From positions 1 through 27,408 of the forward strand of contig QFQM01000044.1 in NCBI GenBank assembly GCA_003243255.1: a stretch of DNA of 27,408 nucleotides, written 5' to 3'. This stretch comes from Flavobacterium psychrophilum (lineage in GTDB: Bacteria > Bacteroidota > Bacteroidia > Flavobacteriales > Flavobacteriaceae). The translations under genes and the position numbers were made by a program. A model generated the notes under the pieces. The model was not told where the DNA came from. It did not search any database and worked only from the letters and a program-made list of their open reading frames with translations. Positions 8,356 to 17,800 of the stretch are shown here, piece after piece (the first letter of the stretch is position 1; each line of letters begins with the position of its first letter).

Positions 8356-9201
8356 ATGAAGAAAATTTTAGTCCCTACCGACTTTTCAGACCACGCTGAA
8401 TACGCCCTTAAAGTTGCCGCTCAAATTGCACGCAAAAACAATGGCGAAATCTATCTTTTACATATGCTTGAGCTTCCTGCTCTTGCAAGCGATGGTATCG
8501 GGGAAAGCAACGCAGTAGGCAGCAGCACCGATTTACCTGAAGTAATGTTCTTTATGGAAAAAACCAGAGAGCGTTTTCAGGACGTTGTAAACCAACCTTA
8601 CCTTGAAGGAATCAACATCGTTGAAGCTATACAATTCGAAAGAGCTTTTGAAGGCATCGTATCACACAGCAAAAAACACAATATAGACCTTGTAGTTATG
8701 GGATCTCACGGAGCAAGCGGCTTCCACGAGATGTTTATCGGATCAAACACTGAAAAAGTTGTAAGAACTTCAGACGTACCTGTTCTTGTAATCAAAAAAG
8801 AAGAAGGAGAGTTCAACCCTCAGAAATTTGTTTTCGCTTCAGACTTCTCTGACGAGATCAAAAAACCATTTGCAAAAGTGGTAGAATTTGCAAACACATT
8901 TGACACTGAACTTCACCTTGTATCAATCAACACACCGAATAACTTTAAATCTACTCATGCAGCTGAACAAACCATAAACAACTTCGCTGCACAGTTCAAT
9001 ATTAAAAACGGATACACACTACACATCTACAATGATGTGAATATCGAAAAAGGTGTTCTTCATTTTGCAAACAGCATCAACGCAGACCTTATCGGAATGT
9101 GCACTCACGGAAGACAGGGTCTTGCACACTTCTTTAACGGAAGCGTAAGCGAAGACCTGGTAAACCATGCAGTTCGCCCGGTTATTACATTCAGAATATG
9201 A
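8356..9201 (+). CDS. tandem universal stress protein
   Basis: The ATG at 8356 begins MKKILVPTDFSDHAEYAL, the usual UspA start, giving 281 residues; an in-frame TTG at 8335 would add seven non-homologous residues. Two Usp domains lie in tandem (about 1-147 and 155-281), each opening with a KILVPTDFSD/KFVFASDFSD strand. The first carries the ATP-binding pattern G-x2-G-x9-G-S at G116, G119, G129 and S130. In the second, Cys replaces the first glycine (CTHG, then GS after nine residues), so nucleotide binding may be asymmetric. Usp proteins are cytoplasmic and rise under starvation or stress; no specific partner is indicated. The gene is monocistronic, with its own promoter and terminator. Confidence 0.93.
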   Translation: MKKILVPTDFSDHAEYALKVAAQIARKNNGEIYLLHMLELPALASDGIGESNAVGSSTDLPEVMFFMEKTRERFQDVVNQPYLEGINIVEAIQFERAFEGIVSHSKKHNIDLVVMGSHGASGFHEMFIGSNTEKVVRTSDVPVLVIKKEEGEFNPQKFVFASDFSDEIKKPFAKVVEFANTFDTELHLVSINTPNNFKSTHAAEQTINNFAAQFNIKNGYTLHIYNDVNIEKGVLHFANSINADLIGMCTHGRQGLAHFFNGSVSEDLVNHAVRPVITFRI

Positions 9202-9222
9202 TAAATCTATTCATAAACACTA

Positions 9223-9247
9223 AAAGCGGCTTAAAGCCGCTTTTTTT
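9223..9247 (+). terminator. intrinsic terminator of the universal stress protein gene
   Basis: AAAGCGGC (9223-9230), loop TTAAA, GCCGCTTT (9236-9243), then further T residues to 9247. It lies 21 bases after the stop codon. Confidence 0.9.
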
Positions 9248-9267
9248 ATACCCTTTTGTAAATTCCT

Positions 9268-9302
9268 GAAAAAAGGAAAGCCTCTCATTTCTGAGAGGCT
9301 TT
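9268..9302 (-). terminator. terminator of tRNA-Gln (stem usable in both directions)
   Basis: An 11-base-pair perfect stem (AAAGCCTCTCA at 9277-9287, TGAGAGGCTTT at 9292-9302) with loop TTTC. On the minus strand it is followed by a T-rich stretch (TTCCTTTTTTTC). It begins 7 bases past the tRNA 3' end. On the plus strand it also ends in T residues, so it can back up the preceding terminator. Confidence 0.8.
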
Positions 9303-9308
9303 TTCTAG

Positions 9309-9379
9309 TTGGTCTACTAGGACTCGAACCTAGAATGACTGAACCAAAATCAGTAGTGTTACCATTACACCATAGACCA
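9309..9379 (-). tRNA. tRNA-Gln (anticodon UUG)
   Basis: The minus strand folds into a full cloverleaf of 71 bases. The acceptor stem is TGGTCTA with TAGACCA. The anticodon stem ACTGA/TCAGT encloses loop TTTTGGT, giving anticodon TTG, which reads CAA/CAG for glutamine. The T arm contains GGTTCGAGTCC. The discriminator is A and the CCA end is not encoded. The UGG 5' end is typical of bacterial tRNA-Gln. It has its own promoter at 9403-9433 and terminator at 9277-9302, so it is a single-gene unit. Confidence 0.95.
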
Positions 9380-9402
9380 GAATTAGTTCCTTATTGCGGG
9401 TG

Positions 9403-9433
9403 CAAATTTAGTACATAATTCCATTTTTGCAAA
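9403..9433 (-). promoter_or_regulatory. consensus promoter of tRNA-Gln
   Basis: On the minus strand TTTG (9433-9430), exactly 19 bases, then TAAATTTG (9410-9403). This is a perfect match to the Bacteroidota consensus TTTG-N19-TAnnTTTG, the best in the window, and predicts transcription starting some 17 bases before the mature tRNA 5' end. Confidence 0.8.
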
Positions 9434-9492
9434 CTTTTAAACTGAAAAATATTAAAAAATTTTTTTCTTCGTTTTCTCAGACAGAAACCAAT

Positions 9493-9500
9493 TACATTTG
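9493..9500 (+). promoter_or_regulatory. candidate -7 element for the first DUF2723 gene
   Basis: TACATTTG matches TAnnTTTG. The -33 side is only TTCG at 9468-9471 with a 21-base spacer. A start near 9507 leaves about 25 bases before the ATG at 9532 and rules out the in-frame upstream start at 9427. Confidence 0.5.
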
Positions 9501-9531
9501 TATAACATTTAACCTATTCCAAGCCAACTAC

Positions 9532-12500
9532 ATGACAGATTTTAACTTCAAAAAATGGAATTCCATTTTAGGCTGGTCAGCTTTTGCATTTTCTTTTATC
9601 ATTTACAGTTTAACGGTAGAACGCACTCTCAGTTTTTGGGATTGCGGTGAATATATCTCTACAGCAGCCAAGCTTGAGGTAGGCCATCCGCCCGGTGCAC
9701 CCCTGTTTCAGATGGCAGGAGCTTTTTTTGCGATGTTTGCCCCCTCACCCGACAAAGTTGCCCTTATGGTAAACATGCTTTCGGTTACTTCCAGTGCTTT
9801 TACCATACTGTTCATGTTTTGGTCACTTACCATATTGCTTAAAAACATTGTTACCGGTTTCAGCGAGTGGAACCGCAACAATGCCATTATGGTATTAGGA
9901 AGCTCTTTTATAGGTTCGCTGGCCTTTACCTTTTCAGACAGCTTTTGGTTTAATGCTACAGAAGCAGAAGTATATGCTATGGCTTCGCTATTCATAGCCC
10001 TACTAATGTGGGCAGGACTGCGATGGGGCGAAGAAATACACCAGCCCAGAGGTAACCGCTGGCTCTTACTTATCGCTTTACTTATAGGGTTATCCTTTGG
10101 GGTACACTTTATGGCACTGCTCACCATTCCTTCTATCGGCCTTATCTATTACTTTAAAAATTACAAAACAATAACCGTTAAGAATTTCATTATCGCCAAT
10201 ATCGTAATGATAGCGGTATTATTCTTTGTATTTAAGTTACTTTTACCTTACACACTTGCCCTGTTTGGAAAGACAGAGATATTTATAGTAAATTCTTTCG
10301 GATTGCCATTTAACTCCGGAACTATATTCATGACGGCACTTATTATAGCGTTGTTTTATTTCGGCCTGAACTATACGCGCAAAAAAGGACTGGCATTATA
10401 CAACACCATATTGCTTTGCCTTTTGTTTATACTCATAGGATTCTCCACATGGATGATGCTGCCCATTCGCGCCAATGCTAACGTAGTGATCAACGAAAAC
10501 AGCCCTAAAGATGCCGCAGAGGTACTTGCCTACTACAACAGGGAGCAATATCCTGAACAAAAAGTGTTTTACGGACCTCTATATACCGAAAAATATGCCG
10601 GGCTTGACAGAGATAAGCCTTATATAGATGCGAAACCCAACTATGAGCGCGACTACAAGACCGGAAAATATGTTATTGTAAACAACTATAAGAATGCCAA
10701 ACAAAATTCTGACGACAGGCAGAAAGGCATATTACCGCGAATGACAAGTGCCGAGCATGCCGTAAACTACATGGCGTTTAGCAGCCCTCCACAGTTCAGG
10801 ATGGACCCTAACTACGATTATGCTGAAGAACTGCTAAAATATGGCGTAGACGTAAATTCTATTAGCGAAGAAGAAGCAAACAGGGCAATGACACAGATAA
10901 GAGGTGAGGTTGAGAATATTATTGCAGATTTCAGGACAGCCTACAACAAGGGAGAGCTAGGCAATGAGGAGTATGACAAATTCCTTAAGTCCTATGGTCA
11001 GTTCCTTATTATAGATAAACCGTCATTTGGTGAAAACATAGCCTTTATGTTCGACTACCAGTTTGGCTATATGTTCTGGCGTTACCTGATGTGGAACTTT
11101 ACAGGCCGCCAGAGCGATATTCAGGGAGAATATGACAAAATAAACGGTAACTGGATAAGCGGCATACCATTTATAGACGAAGCCAGGCTTGGGCCACAAG
11201 ACCATCTTACGTCAGACATGAAAAACAACAAAGGCCGAAATGCATATTATTTTATCCCATTCATTCTGGGTGTTATCGGGTTTGTATTCCATGCCAGAAA
11301 AGACATCAAAAGCTTTTATGTATTGTTAGTCCTTTTCCTTTTCACGGGAATTGCCTTAAAGATATTCCTGAATGAAAGGCCTTTTGAAGTGCGCGAAAGG
11401 GATTATGCCCTTGTTGGTGCTTTTTACGCTTTTGGGATATGGATAGGCATTGGTATATATGCCATTTATGAAGGTATGAAAAAATACATTCAGCCTAAAA
11501 TAGCTATTCCGGCAGTACTGGCAATAACGCTGCTGGCCTGCCCTTTGCTTATGGCAAAAGAAAACTGGGACGACCACGATCGCTCAGGCAGGTATACTGC
11601 CATAGCTTTCGCCAAAGCCTATCTGGACTCCTGCGAACCCAACGCCATATTATTCACCATTGGTGACAATGACACCTTTCCGTTGTGGTATGCACAGGAA
11701 ATTGAAGGCTATCGTACAGACGTAAGAATCGTATGCTCTACCCTCCTGCCCGGTGACTGGTATATTGACCAAATGAAACGCAAATCATATGAGTCAGATC
11801 CGTTGCCAATATCGTTTACGCACAAGCAATATGAAGACGGCACCAGGGATTATTTGCTTTACGATCCACGAACCGAAGCCCGTATTGACGTAGATACATT
11901 CATGGATTTCATAAAGCTTGAAGACGAAAGGGCAAAAATTGAATTATCAAGCGGACAAAAAACGAATTTTTATCCAAGCGATAAGATCCGCTTTAAGGTA
12001 GACCGCAATGCCGTTATAAAAAACAAGGTTGTATCGGCTAAATACTACGACTCTATAGTTCCGTACATGGATGTTAATCTCCCTAAAAATGCCATTTATA
12101 AGCATAACATGATAATGCTGGACATAATCCGAAATAACAACTGGAAGCGCCCTATTTATTTTTCGGGAGGAAGCCCTGAACGCGAAGATTATGCCTGGCT
12201 GCAAGACTACCTTCAGCTGGACGGACTTGTACACAAACTGGTTCCTGTAAAAAATGCCATGCCCGAAAACGGCAACCCTATGGATATGGGCTTTATTGAT
12301 ACAGACAAAATGTATTCTATAGTTATGAACTGGCAATGGGGTAACAGCGGCAGTCCGGATATTTATCACGATCAGCAAAGCATTCGTTACAGCCGTAGTT
12401 TCAGGAAAAACCTGGCGCTGCTTACCGATGAGCTCGTTAAAGAAGGGAAATATAAAAAGGCAGCCAGCGTTTCTGACTTGGTCATGAAAAACCTGCCTCC

Positions 12501-12813
12501 GGAGTATTACAGCTTCTATTTCATTTATGAACCTTTTGCCAATGCATACTACAAGAACGGCGATAAAAAGGCTGCAAGAGAGCTTTTAAAACAGCTCACC
12601 AACAAGTACAAAGAAAGGCTTGAATACCACAAATCGTTGCCTGTCGCAGCCCAGAACGATAATTACCAAACCATAATCAGGGATATTGAGCAATATCGCG
12701 GATTGCTTCATGTAATGGAGGCTAACAACGATGCCGAATTATACAATGCTTCACGATTAGATTTCAACAGGCTCAACAAAGCTTTCAGGCAATTTGAGCG
12801 GGATAACGAATAA
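9532..12813 (+). CDS. DUF2723 (TMEM260/GT-C-like) membrane protein, copy 1
   Basis: The ATG at 9532 gives 1093 residues beginning MTDFNFKKWNSILGW, which aligns with copy 2 from residue 1; the upstream in-frame extension is unrelated and precedes the -7 element. About the first 350 residues are membrane segments with the loop WDCGEY (36-41) and GHPPGAP (51-57), resembling the acidic catalytic loop of GT-C glycosyltransferases. A middle soluble part (about 350-580), further membrane segments (about 590-700) and a C-terminal soluble domain with GDNDTFPLWYAQEIEG and TPR-like helices follow. DUF2723 relatives include human TMEM260, a protein O-mannosyltransferase. Glycosyl transfer from a lipid-linked donor to exported proteins is therefore plausible here but not shown. 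Residue 31 is Arg where copy 2 has Pro, directly before the catalytic-like loop. It heads a two-gene unit with the serine hydrolase. Confidence 0.9.
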   Translation: MTDFNFKKWNSILGWSAFAFSFIIYSLTVERTLSFWDCGEYISTAAKLEVGHPPGAPLFQMAGAFFAMFAPSPDKVALMVNMLSVTSSAFTILFMFWSLTILLKNIVTGFSEWNRNNAIMVLGSSFIGSLAFTFSDSFWFNATEAEVYAMASLFIALLMWAGLRWGEEIHQPRGNRWLLLIALLIGLSFGVHFMALLTIPSIGLIYYFKNYKTITVKNFIIANIVMIAVLFFVFKLLLPYTLALFGKTEIFIVNSFGLPFNSGTIFMTALIIALFYFGLNYTRKKGLALYNTILLCLLFILIGFSTWMMLPIRANANVVINENSPKDAAEVLAYYNREQYPEQKVFYGPLYTEKYAGLDRDKPYIDAKPNYERDYKTGKYVIVNNYKNAKQNSDDRQKGILPRMTSAEHAVNYMAFSSPPQFRMDPNYDYAEELLKYGVDVNSISEEEANRAMTQIRGEVENIIADFRTAYNKGELGNEEYDKFLKSYGQFLIIDKPSFGENIAFMFDYQFGYMFWRYLMWNFTGRQSDIQGEYDKINGNWISGIPFIDEARLGPQDHLTSDMKNNKGRNAYYFIPFILGVIGFVFHARKDIKSFYVLLVLFLFTGIALKIFLNERPFEVRERDYALVGAFYAFGIWIGIGIYAIYEGMKKYIQPKIAIPAVLAITLLACPLLMAKENWDDHDRSGRYTAIAFAKAYLDSCEPNAILFTIGDNDTFPLWYAQEIEGYRTDVRIVCSTLLPGDWYIDQMKRKSYESDPLPISFTHKQYEDGTRDYLLYDPRTEARIDVDTFMDFIKLEDERAKIELSSGQKTNFYPSDKIRFKVDRNAVIKNKVVSAKYYDSIVPYMDVNLPKNAIYKHNMIMLDIIRNNNWKRPIYFSGGSPEREDYAWLQDYLQLDGLVHKLVPVKNAMPENGNPMDMGFIDTDKMYSIVMNWQWGNSGSPDIYHDQQSIRYSRSFRKNLALLTDELVKEGKYKKAASVSDLVMKNLPPEYYSFYFIYEPFANAYYKNGDKKAARELLKQLTNKYKERLEYHKSLPVAAQNDNYQTIIRDIEQYRGLLHVMEANNDAELYNASRLDFNRLNKAFRQFERDNE

Positions 12814-12841
12814 AAACCAAACCAACAACCAACCAATCTTT

Positions 12842-14644
12842 ATGAAACATTTTTATACACTAATTCTGTCGTTGCTGATGCTACATACAACCACAGCCCA
12901 GACAGACAAACGGCTCAAAGGCATAGAAAAAGAACTCAACGCATTATTACAATTAACAAAAGCTCCCGGATTTGCTGTTGCCGTAGTTGAAAAAGACAAA
13001 GTAATATACAGCTCCGGTTTTGGCTACAGGGATTATGAAAACAAAATTCCTGTTGATGCCAATACGCTCTTTGCAATAGGCTCAAGCACAAAGGCCTTTA
13101 CATGTGCCATACTCGGGCAGCTAAAAAACGAAGGAAAGCTCTCTTTTGACGACAGTCCGCTAAAATATGTTCCTGAATTAAAGTTTTACAACAACGACTT
13201 AAACGGAAACATCATAATAGAAGACCTTATGTGCCACCGCACAGGCCTGCCGCGACATGACATATCATGGTATTTATTCCCAACACACAGTAAAGACAGT
13301 CTTATCCAAAGGATAAAATATCAGGAACCCAGCACCGGACTGAGACAACAATGGCAATACAACAACTTTATGTTTATGACCCAGGGGGTGATTGCCGAAA
13401 AAATTACCGGAAAAAGCTGGGAAGACAATATAAAAGAACGGTTTTTCGCCCCTTTAGGCATGACGCGCTCCAACACAAGCATTCAGGAAATGAAAAAGGC
13501 TTCAAATGCGGCTTTTGGATATAATGTAAAAAACGACAAGATCGTTAAAACCGATTATTACGACATTGCAGCAATGAGTCCGGCAGGCAGCATTAACAGC
13601 AGCGCAAATGATATGGCCAACTGGCTAAAAATATGGCTAAACAAAGGAAAGTTCAACGCTAAAGAAATCCTTCCGGAATCATATATCACCGATGCTATGA
13701 CTTCTCATGCGGTAGCAAACGGAGGATTACCAAGCGAAGAATTCCCAAACACATTTATGTCCAATTACGGTTACGGCTGGTTCCTTATGTCTTATAAAGG
13801 CCAATACAGGGTAGAACACGGTGGCAACATCGATGGTTTTTCGGCTACTGTAACATTTTACCCAGGCAGCAACATTGGTATTGTTGTACTGGTTAACCAA
13901 AACAACTCATCGCTACCAACATTTGTGCGAAATACTATCGCTGACAGACTGTTGAACGTAAAGCGTACTGATTGGGTTGATTACTACAAAAAACAGCTTG
14001 AGAAGAGTAAAAAAGAGAAAGAAGAACCAAAAAAGGAAGAAACAGAAAAAGCAAAAGAAGAGAATCACACTCCTTCACACAGGCTGGGATCATACACAGG
14101 GCTTTATTCAAATCCCGGCTACGGCACATTTGAAGTAGCAATAAAAAACGATTCCCTTTTCGCAACGCTTCCACAAAAAAAATACTACCTAAAAAGCAAG
14201 TTCTACGACATTTTTGACCCTTTTGAAGTAAAAAACGAAAAGATCGAAATTACCGACGAAAATGACGGTATTTATTTTAATTTCTCGACTAACGATGCCG
14301 GTGATATCTCAGGTGTTACATTAAAAATGGAACAAACACTCGATCATCCTATAATATTTAAACGCAAGCCTAAAGAAATTGCAGTAGATGCCGAAACACT
14401 AAATAAATATACAGGCGAATATGTTATTAAGGGAATGACCGTAAAAGTATCCGTAAAAAACAGCAAACTCAACCTGTTCGTTCCCGGTCAGCCGGAATAT
14501 GAACTTATAGCGACCGGAAAAAACATGTATGTAATAACCACTCTTGAAGGCTTTAAGGTAGAATTCATAAGCAACGAAAACGGATCTGTAAAGGAAATGA
14601 AACTTCATCAGCCCAACGGAGAATTTACAGCCGTTAAAAAATAA
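12842..14644 (+). CDS. secreted serine hydrolase, beta-lactamase/class C-like
   Basis: The ATG at 12842 opens a signal peptide (MKHFYTLILSLLMLHTTTAQ), giving 600 residues; an in-frame start at 12794 would lie inside the preceding gene and hide the signal. The catalytic domain (about 25-370) has SxxK as S81-S-T-K84, YxN as Y173-N-N175 and the third motif HGG at 326-328 in place of KTG, the set typical of esterase/penicillin-binding-like class C hydrolases. A Lys/Glu-rich linker (about 384-412) leads to a C-terminal beta domain resembling DUF3471 (about 418-600). It is likely periplasmic or outer-membrane-facing. Substrate is unknown: peptidoglycan peptides, D-amino-acid peptides or esters are all possible. 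It sits 28 bases after DUF2723 copy 1 and is followed by a terminator, so the two are probably co-transcribed. Confidence 0.9.
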   Translation: MKHFYTLILSLLMLHTTTAQTDKRLKGIEKELNALLQLTKAPGFAVAVVEKDKVIYSSGFGYRDYENKIPVDANTLFAIGSSTKAFTCAILGQLKNEGKLSFDDSPLKYVPELKFYNNDLNGNIIIEDLMCHRTGLPRHDISWYLFPTHSKDSLIQRIKYQEPSTGLRQQWQYNNFMFMTQGVIAEKITGKSWEDNIKERFFAPLGMTRSNTSIQEMKKASNAAFGYNVKNDKIVKTDYYDIAAMSPAGSINSSANDMANWLKIWLNKGKFNAKEILPESYITDAMTSHAVANGGLPSEEFPNTFMSNYGYGWFLMSYKGQYRVEHGGNIDGFSATVTFYPGSNIGIVVLVNQNNSSLPTFVRNTIADRLLNVKRTDWVDYYKKQLEKSKKEKEEPKKEETEKAKEENHTPSHRLGSYTGLYSNPGYGTFEVAIKNDSLFATLPQKKYYLKSKFYDIFDPFEVKNEKIEITDENDGIYFNFSTNDAGDISGVTLKMEQTLDHPIIFKRKPKEIAVDAETLNKYTGEYVIKGMTVKVSVKNSKLNLFVPGQPEYELIATGKNMYVITTLEGFKVEFISNENGSVKEMKLHQPNGEFTAVKK

Positions 14645-14666
14645 AATATTATAACGTATCAGCATT

Positions 14667-14702
14667 ACAGGATTATCCAAAAGGGTGGTCCTGTTTTGTT
14701 TT
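14667..14702 (+). terminator. terminator after the first DUF2723/serine hydrolase unit
   Basis: ACAGGATTATCC (14667-14678), loop AAAA, GGGTGGTCCTGT (14683-14694) form a 12-base-pair stem with three G-U pairs in the plus-strand RNA, followed by TTTTGTTTT. The G-U pairs mean it works only in the plus orientation. It separates copy 1 from copy 2, so copy 2 needs its own promoter. Confidence 0.75.
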
Positions 14703-14852
14703 ATGCCGATATTACAAAAACAAAAACCTTAAAATTTACTTTTTTAAGCGCTTTAGCAAGTTTCGCTGTACAAAAAACGATTTTTTAACCCTGCCCTTTT
14801 GTAAAAAAATAGTTTCTTTGCATATTAGATATCACTGAACAATAACCATTAC

Positions 14853-17800
14853 ATGATAACATTCAATTTCAAAAAATGGAATACCATCTTAGGATGGTCT
14901 GTTTTTGCCATTGCCTTACTTGTTTATTCCCTAACAGTAGAACCAACACTTAGCTTTTGGGATTGCGGCGAGTACATTGCCACTTCTGCAAAACTTGAAG
15001 TAGGCCACCCACCGGGAGCTCCGCTTTACCAAATGATGGGCGCTTTCTTTGCCATGTTTGCCACAGGACCTGATAAGGTAGCTCTGATGGTAAATATGAT
15101 GTCGGTATTCTCCAGTGCCTTTACAATATTATTCATGTTTTGGTCACTTACTATCATACTGAAGAATCTTATCAGTAAAGTATCTGAATTAAACAACAAC
15201 AATGCAGTAGTTATATTAGGGGCATCGGCTGTAGCCAGCCTTGCTTATACTTTTAGTGACAGCTTTTGGTTCAATGCGGTTGAAGCAGAAGTATATGCCA
15301 TGGCATCACTGCTTATAGCATTGCTCTTGTGGCTTGGGCTACGTTGGGAGCAGGAAATGCACACTCCCAGAGGCAACAAATGGCTGCTTATAATATCCCT
15401 TGTGATTGGACTGTCATTTGGTGTACACTTTATGGCGTTGCTTACAATTCCTTCAATCGGTTTTATCTACTATTTTAAAAACTACGAAAAGATTACAGTT
15501 AAAAGCTTCATCATCGCGAACATAGTGATTGTAGCTATACTTCTTTTCATCTTCAAATTATTATTACCATACACCATGGCACTTTTCGGTAAAACCGAAA
15601 TTTTCATGGTAAACTCTTTCGGGCTTCCTTTTAACTCAGGAACCATATTTATGTCGCTGGTTATTATCGCAATCTTTTACTTTGGATTGCAATACACAAA
15701 AAAGAAAGAGCTTCCGTTTTACAACACCATCCTTCTTTGCATCCTGTTTATCTTTATAGGATTCTCAACGTGGATGATGCTTCCTATTCGTGCCAATGCA
15801 AATGTGGTTATCAACGAAAACAGGCCGTCGGATGCTGCCGAGGTGCTTGCTTACTACAATCGTGAGCAGTATGGTGAGCAAAAGCTTTTCTACGGGCCAA
15901 TGTACTCTGACGCTTTTGCAGGACTCGATGAAAACAATCCGTATGAAGATGAGAAACCTAACTACCAAAGGGATTACAAAACCGGCAAATATGTTATTGT
16001 AAACAATTTCAAAAATGCCAAACAAAATACTGACGACAATCATAAAGGATTTATGCCAAGAATGTGGAGTACTGAGCATGCTGCTAACTACATGCGCTAC
16101 ACAAAACCACTTGAATTCAGGCTTAATCCTGCATATGATTACGAAAATGAGCTAAGAAAATATGGCCTGCCGGTAGATCAGATGAGTGAGCAGGACTACA
16201 ATGCCGCTATGAGTCAGGTTAAAGGTGAATTAGAAAACATAGTAAATGAATTCAGGGCTTCTTATAAAGCAGGAAGCGCTGATTATGAAGACTATGAAAA
16301 ATTCCTTAAAACATATGGCGACTATCTTATCATAGAAAAGCCATCATTTGGAGATAACATGAAATACATGTTTGAATACCAGTTTGGCTATATGTACTGG
16401 AGATACCTGATGTGGAATTTCACAGGCCGTCAAAACGACATACAAGGGCGTTGGAACATCATCGAAGGTAACTGGTTAAGCGGCGTTACCCCTGTAGATG
16501 AAATGCATCTTGGTTCGCAGCAAAATCTTTCTACAGACATGAAAGAGAACAAAGGACGTAACACATACTATTTCCTTCCGTTCATCCTTGCGCTTGTAGG
16601 TATTGCTTTCCACGCCAGGAAAGACCCTAAGAGCTTCTACGTATTGCTGACACTATTCCTGTTTACAGGTATTGCACTGAAGATATACCTTAACGAAAGG
16701 CCGTTTGAGCCTCGCGAAAGGGATTATGCCCTTGTTGGTTCATTCTATGTATTTGCTATGTGGATTGCCTTTGGTATCTATGCTATTTATGACGGACTTA
16801 AAAAGTATGTTCAGCCAAAAGTTGCCGGACCTGCAATACTTGCTGTAAGTCTACTTGCTGCCCCTGTACTTATGGCTTCACAAAACTGGGATGACCACGA
16901 CCGTTCAGGAAAATATACTGCTGTAGCAATGGCTAAAGCCTACCTGTCTTCGTGTGATCAGAATGCGATATTGTTTACCATTGGGGATAACGATACCTTC
17001 CCGCTATGGTATGCGCAGGAAATTGAAGGTTTCCGTACTGATGTAAGGATCGTAAATACAAGCTTACTGATGACCGACTGGTACATTGATCAGATGAAAG
17101 CAAAAGCATACAAATCTGACCCTATTCCTATCAGCTTTGAAACAAGCCAATACAAACAGGGAACCCGTGATTACAGCCTTTATGTTCCTGAAATAGAAAA
17201 TCGTTGGGCACTGAAAGACTTTATTAATTTCCTTAAATCGGATGATGAAAGAGTTAAAAAAGAGCTTAACAACGGGCACTTTGTAAACTACTATCCTACG
17301 AATAAAGTAAGGATTCCTGTTAACAGGGATGAGATCATCAAGAACAAAATCGTTTCTCCAAAACAAACAGATTCTATACTTCCATACATTGATGTTACCA
17401 TCAAAGGTGATGCGTTATATAAAAACCGCCTTATCATGCTGGACATCATCAATAACAACAACTGGAAAAGGCCGGTATACTTTACAGGAGGAAGCTTTGG
17501 CGACGACGATTACCTGTGGATGAAAGACTATCTTCAGCTTGATGGTATGGTATTCAAACTGGTTCCGGTCAGAACTGCTATCCCTAAAGACGGCAGCCCG
17601 CTTGATATGGGTTATATCGATACCGATAAAATGTATGATATCGTGATGTCATGGGATTGGGGTAACAGCGAAAGCCCTAAAATTTACCACGATCCTGAAA
17701 CACGCAAAAACAGTATCACCTACCGTACTAACCTTGCCAGGCTGATGGAAGCACTTATTAATGAGGGTAAAAAAGACAAGGCTAAAAAGGTTATAGACCT

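Noticed and set aside
9427..9531. N-terminal extension of DUF2723 copy 1
   Set aside because: The extra 35 residues are absent from copy 2 and the -7 element at 9493-9500 lies inside them, so the ATG at 9532 is the likely start.
12794..12841. Longer start for the first serine hydrolase
   Set aside because: It overlaps the preceding gene and would bury the signal peptide that begins at 12842.
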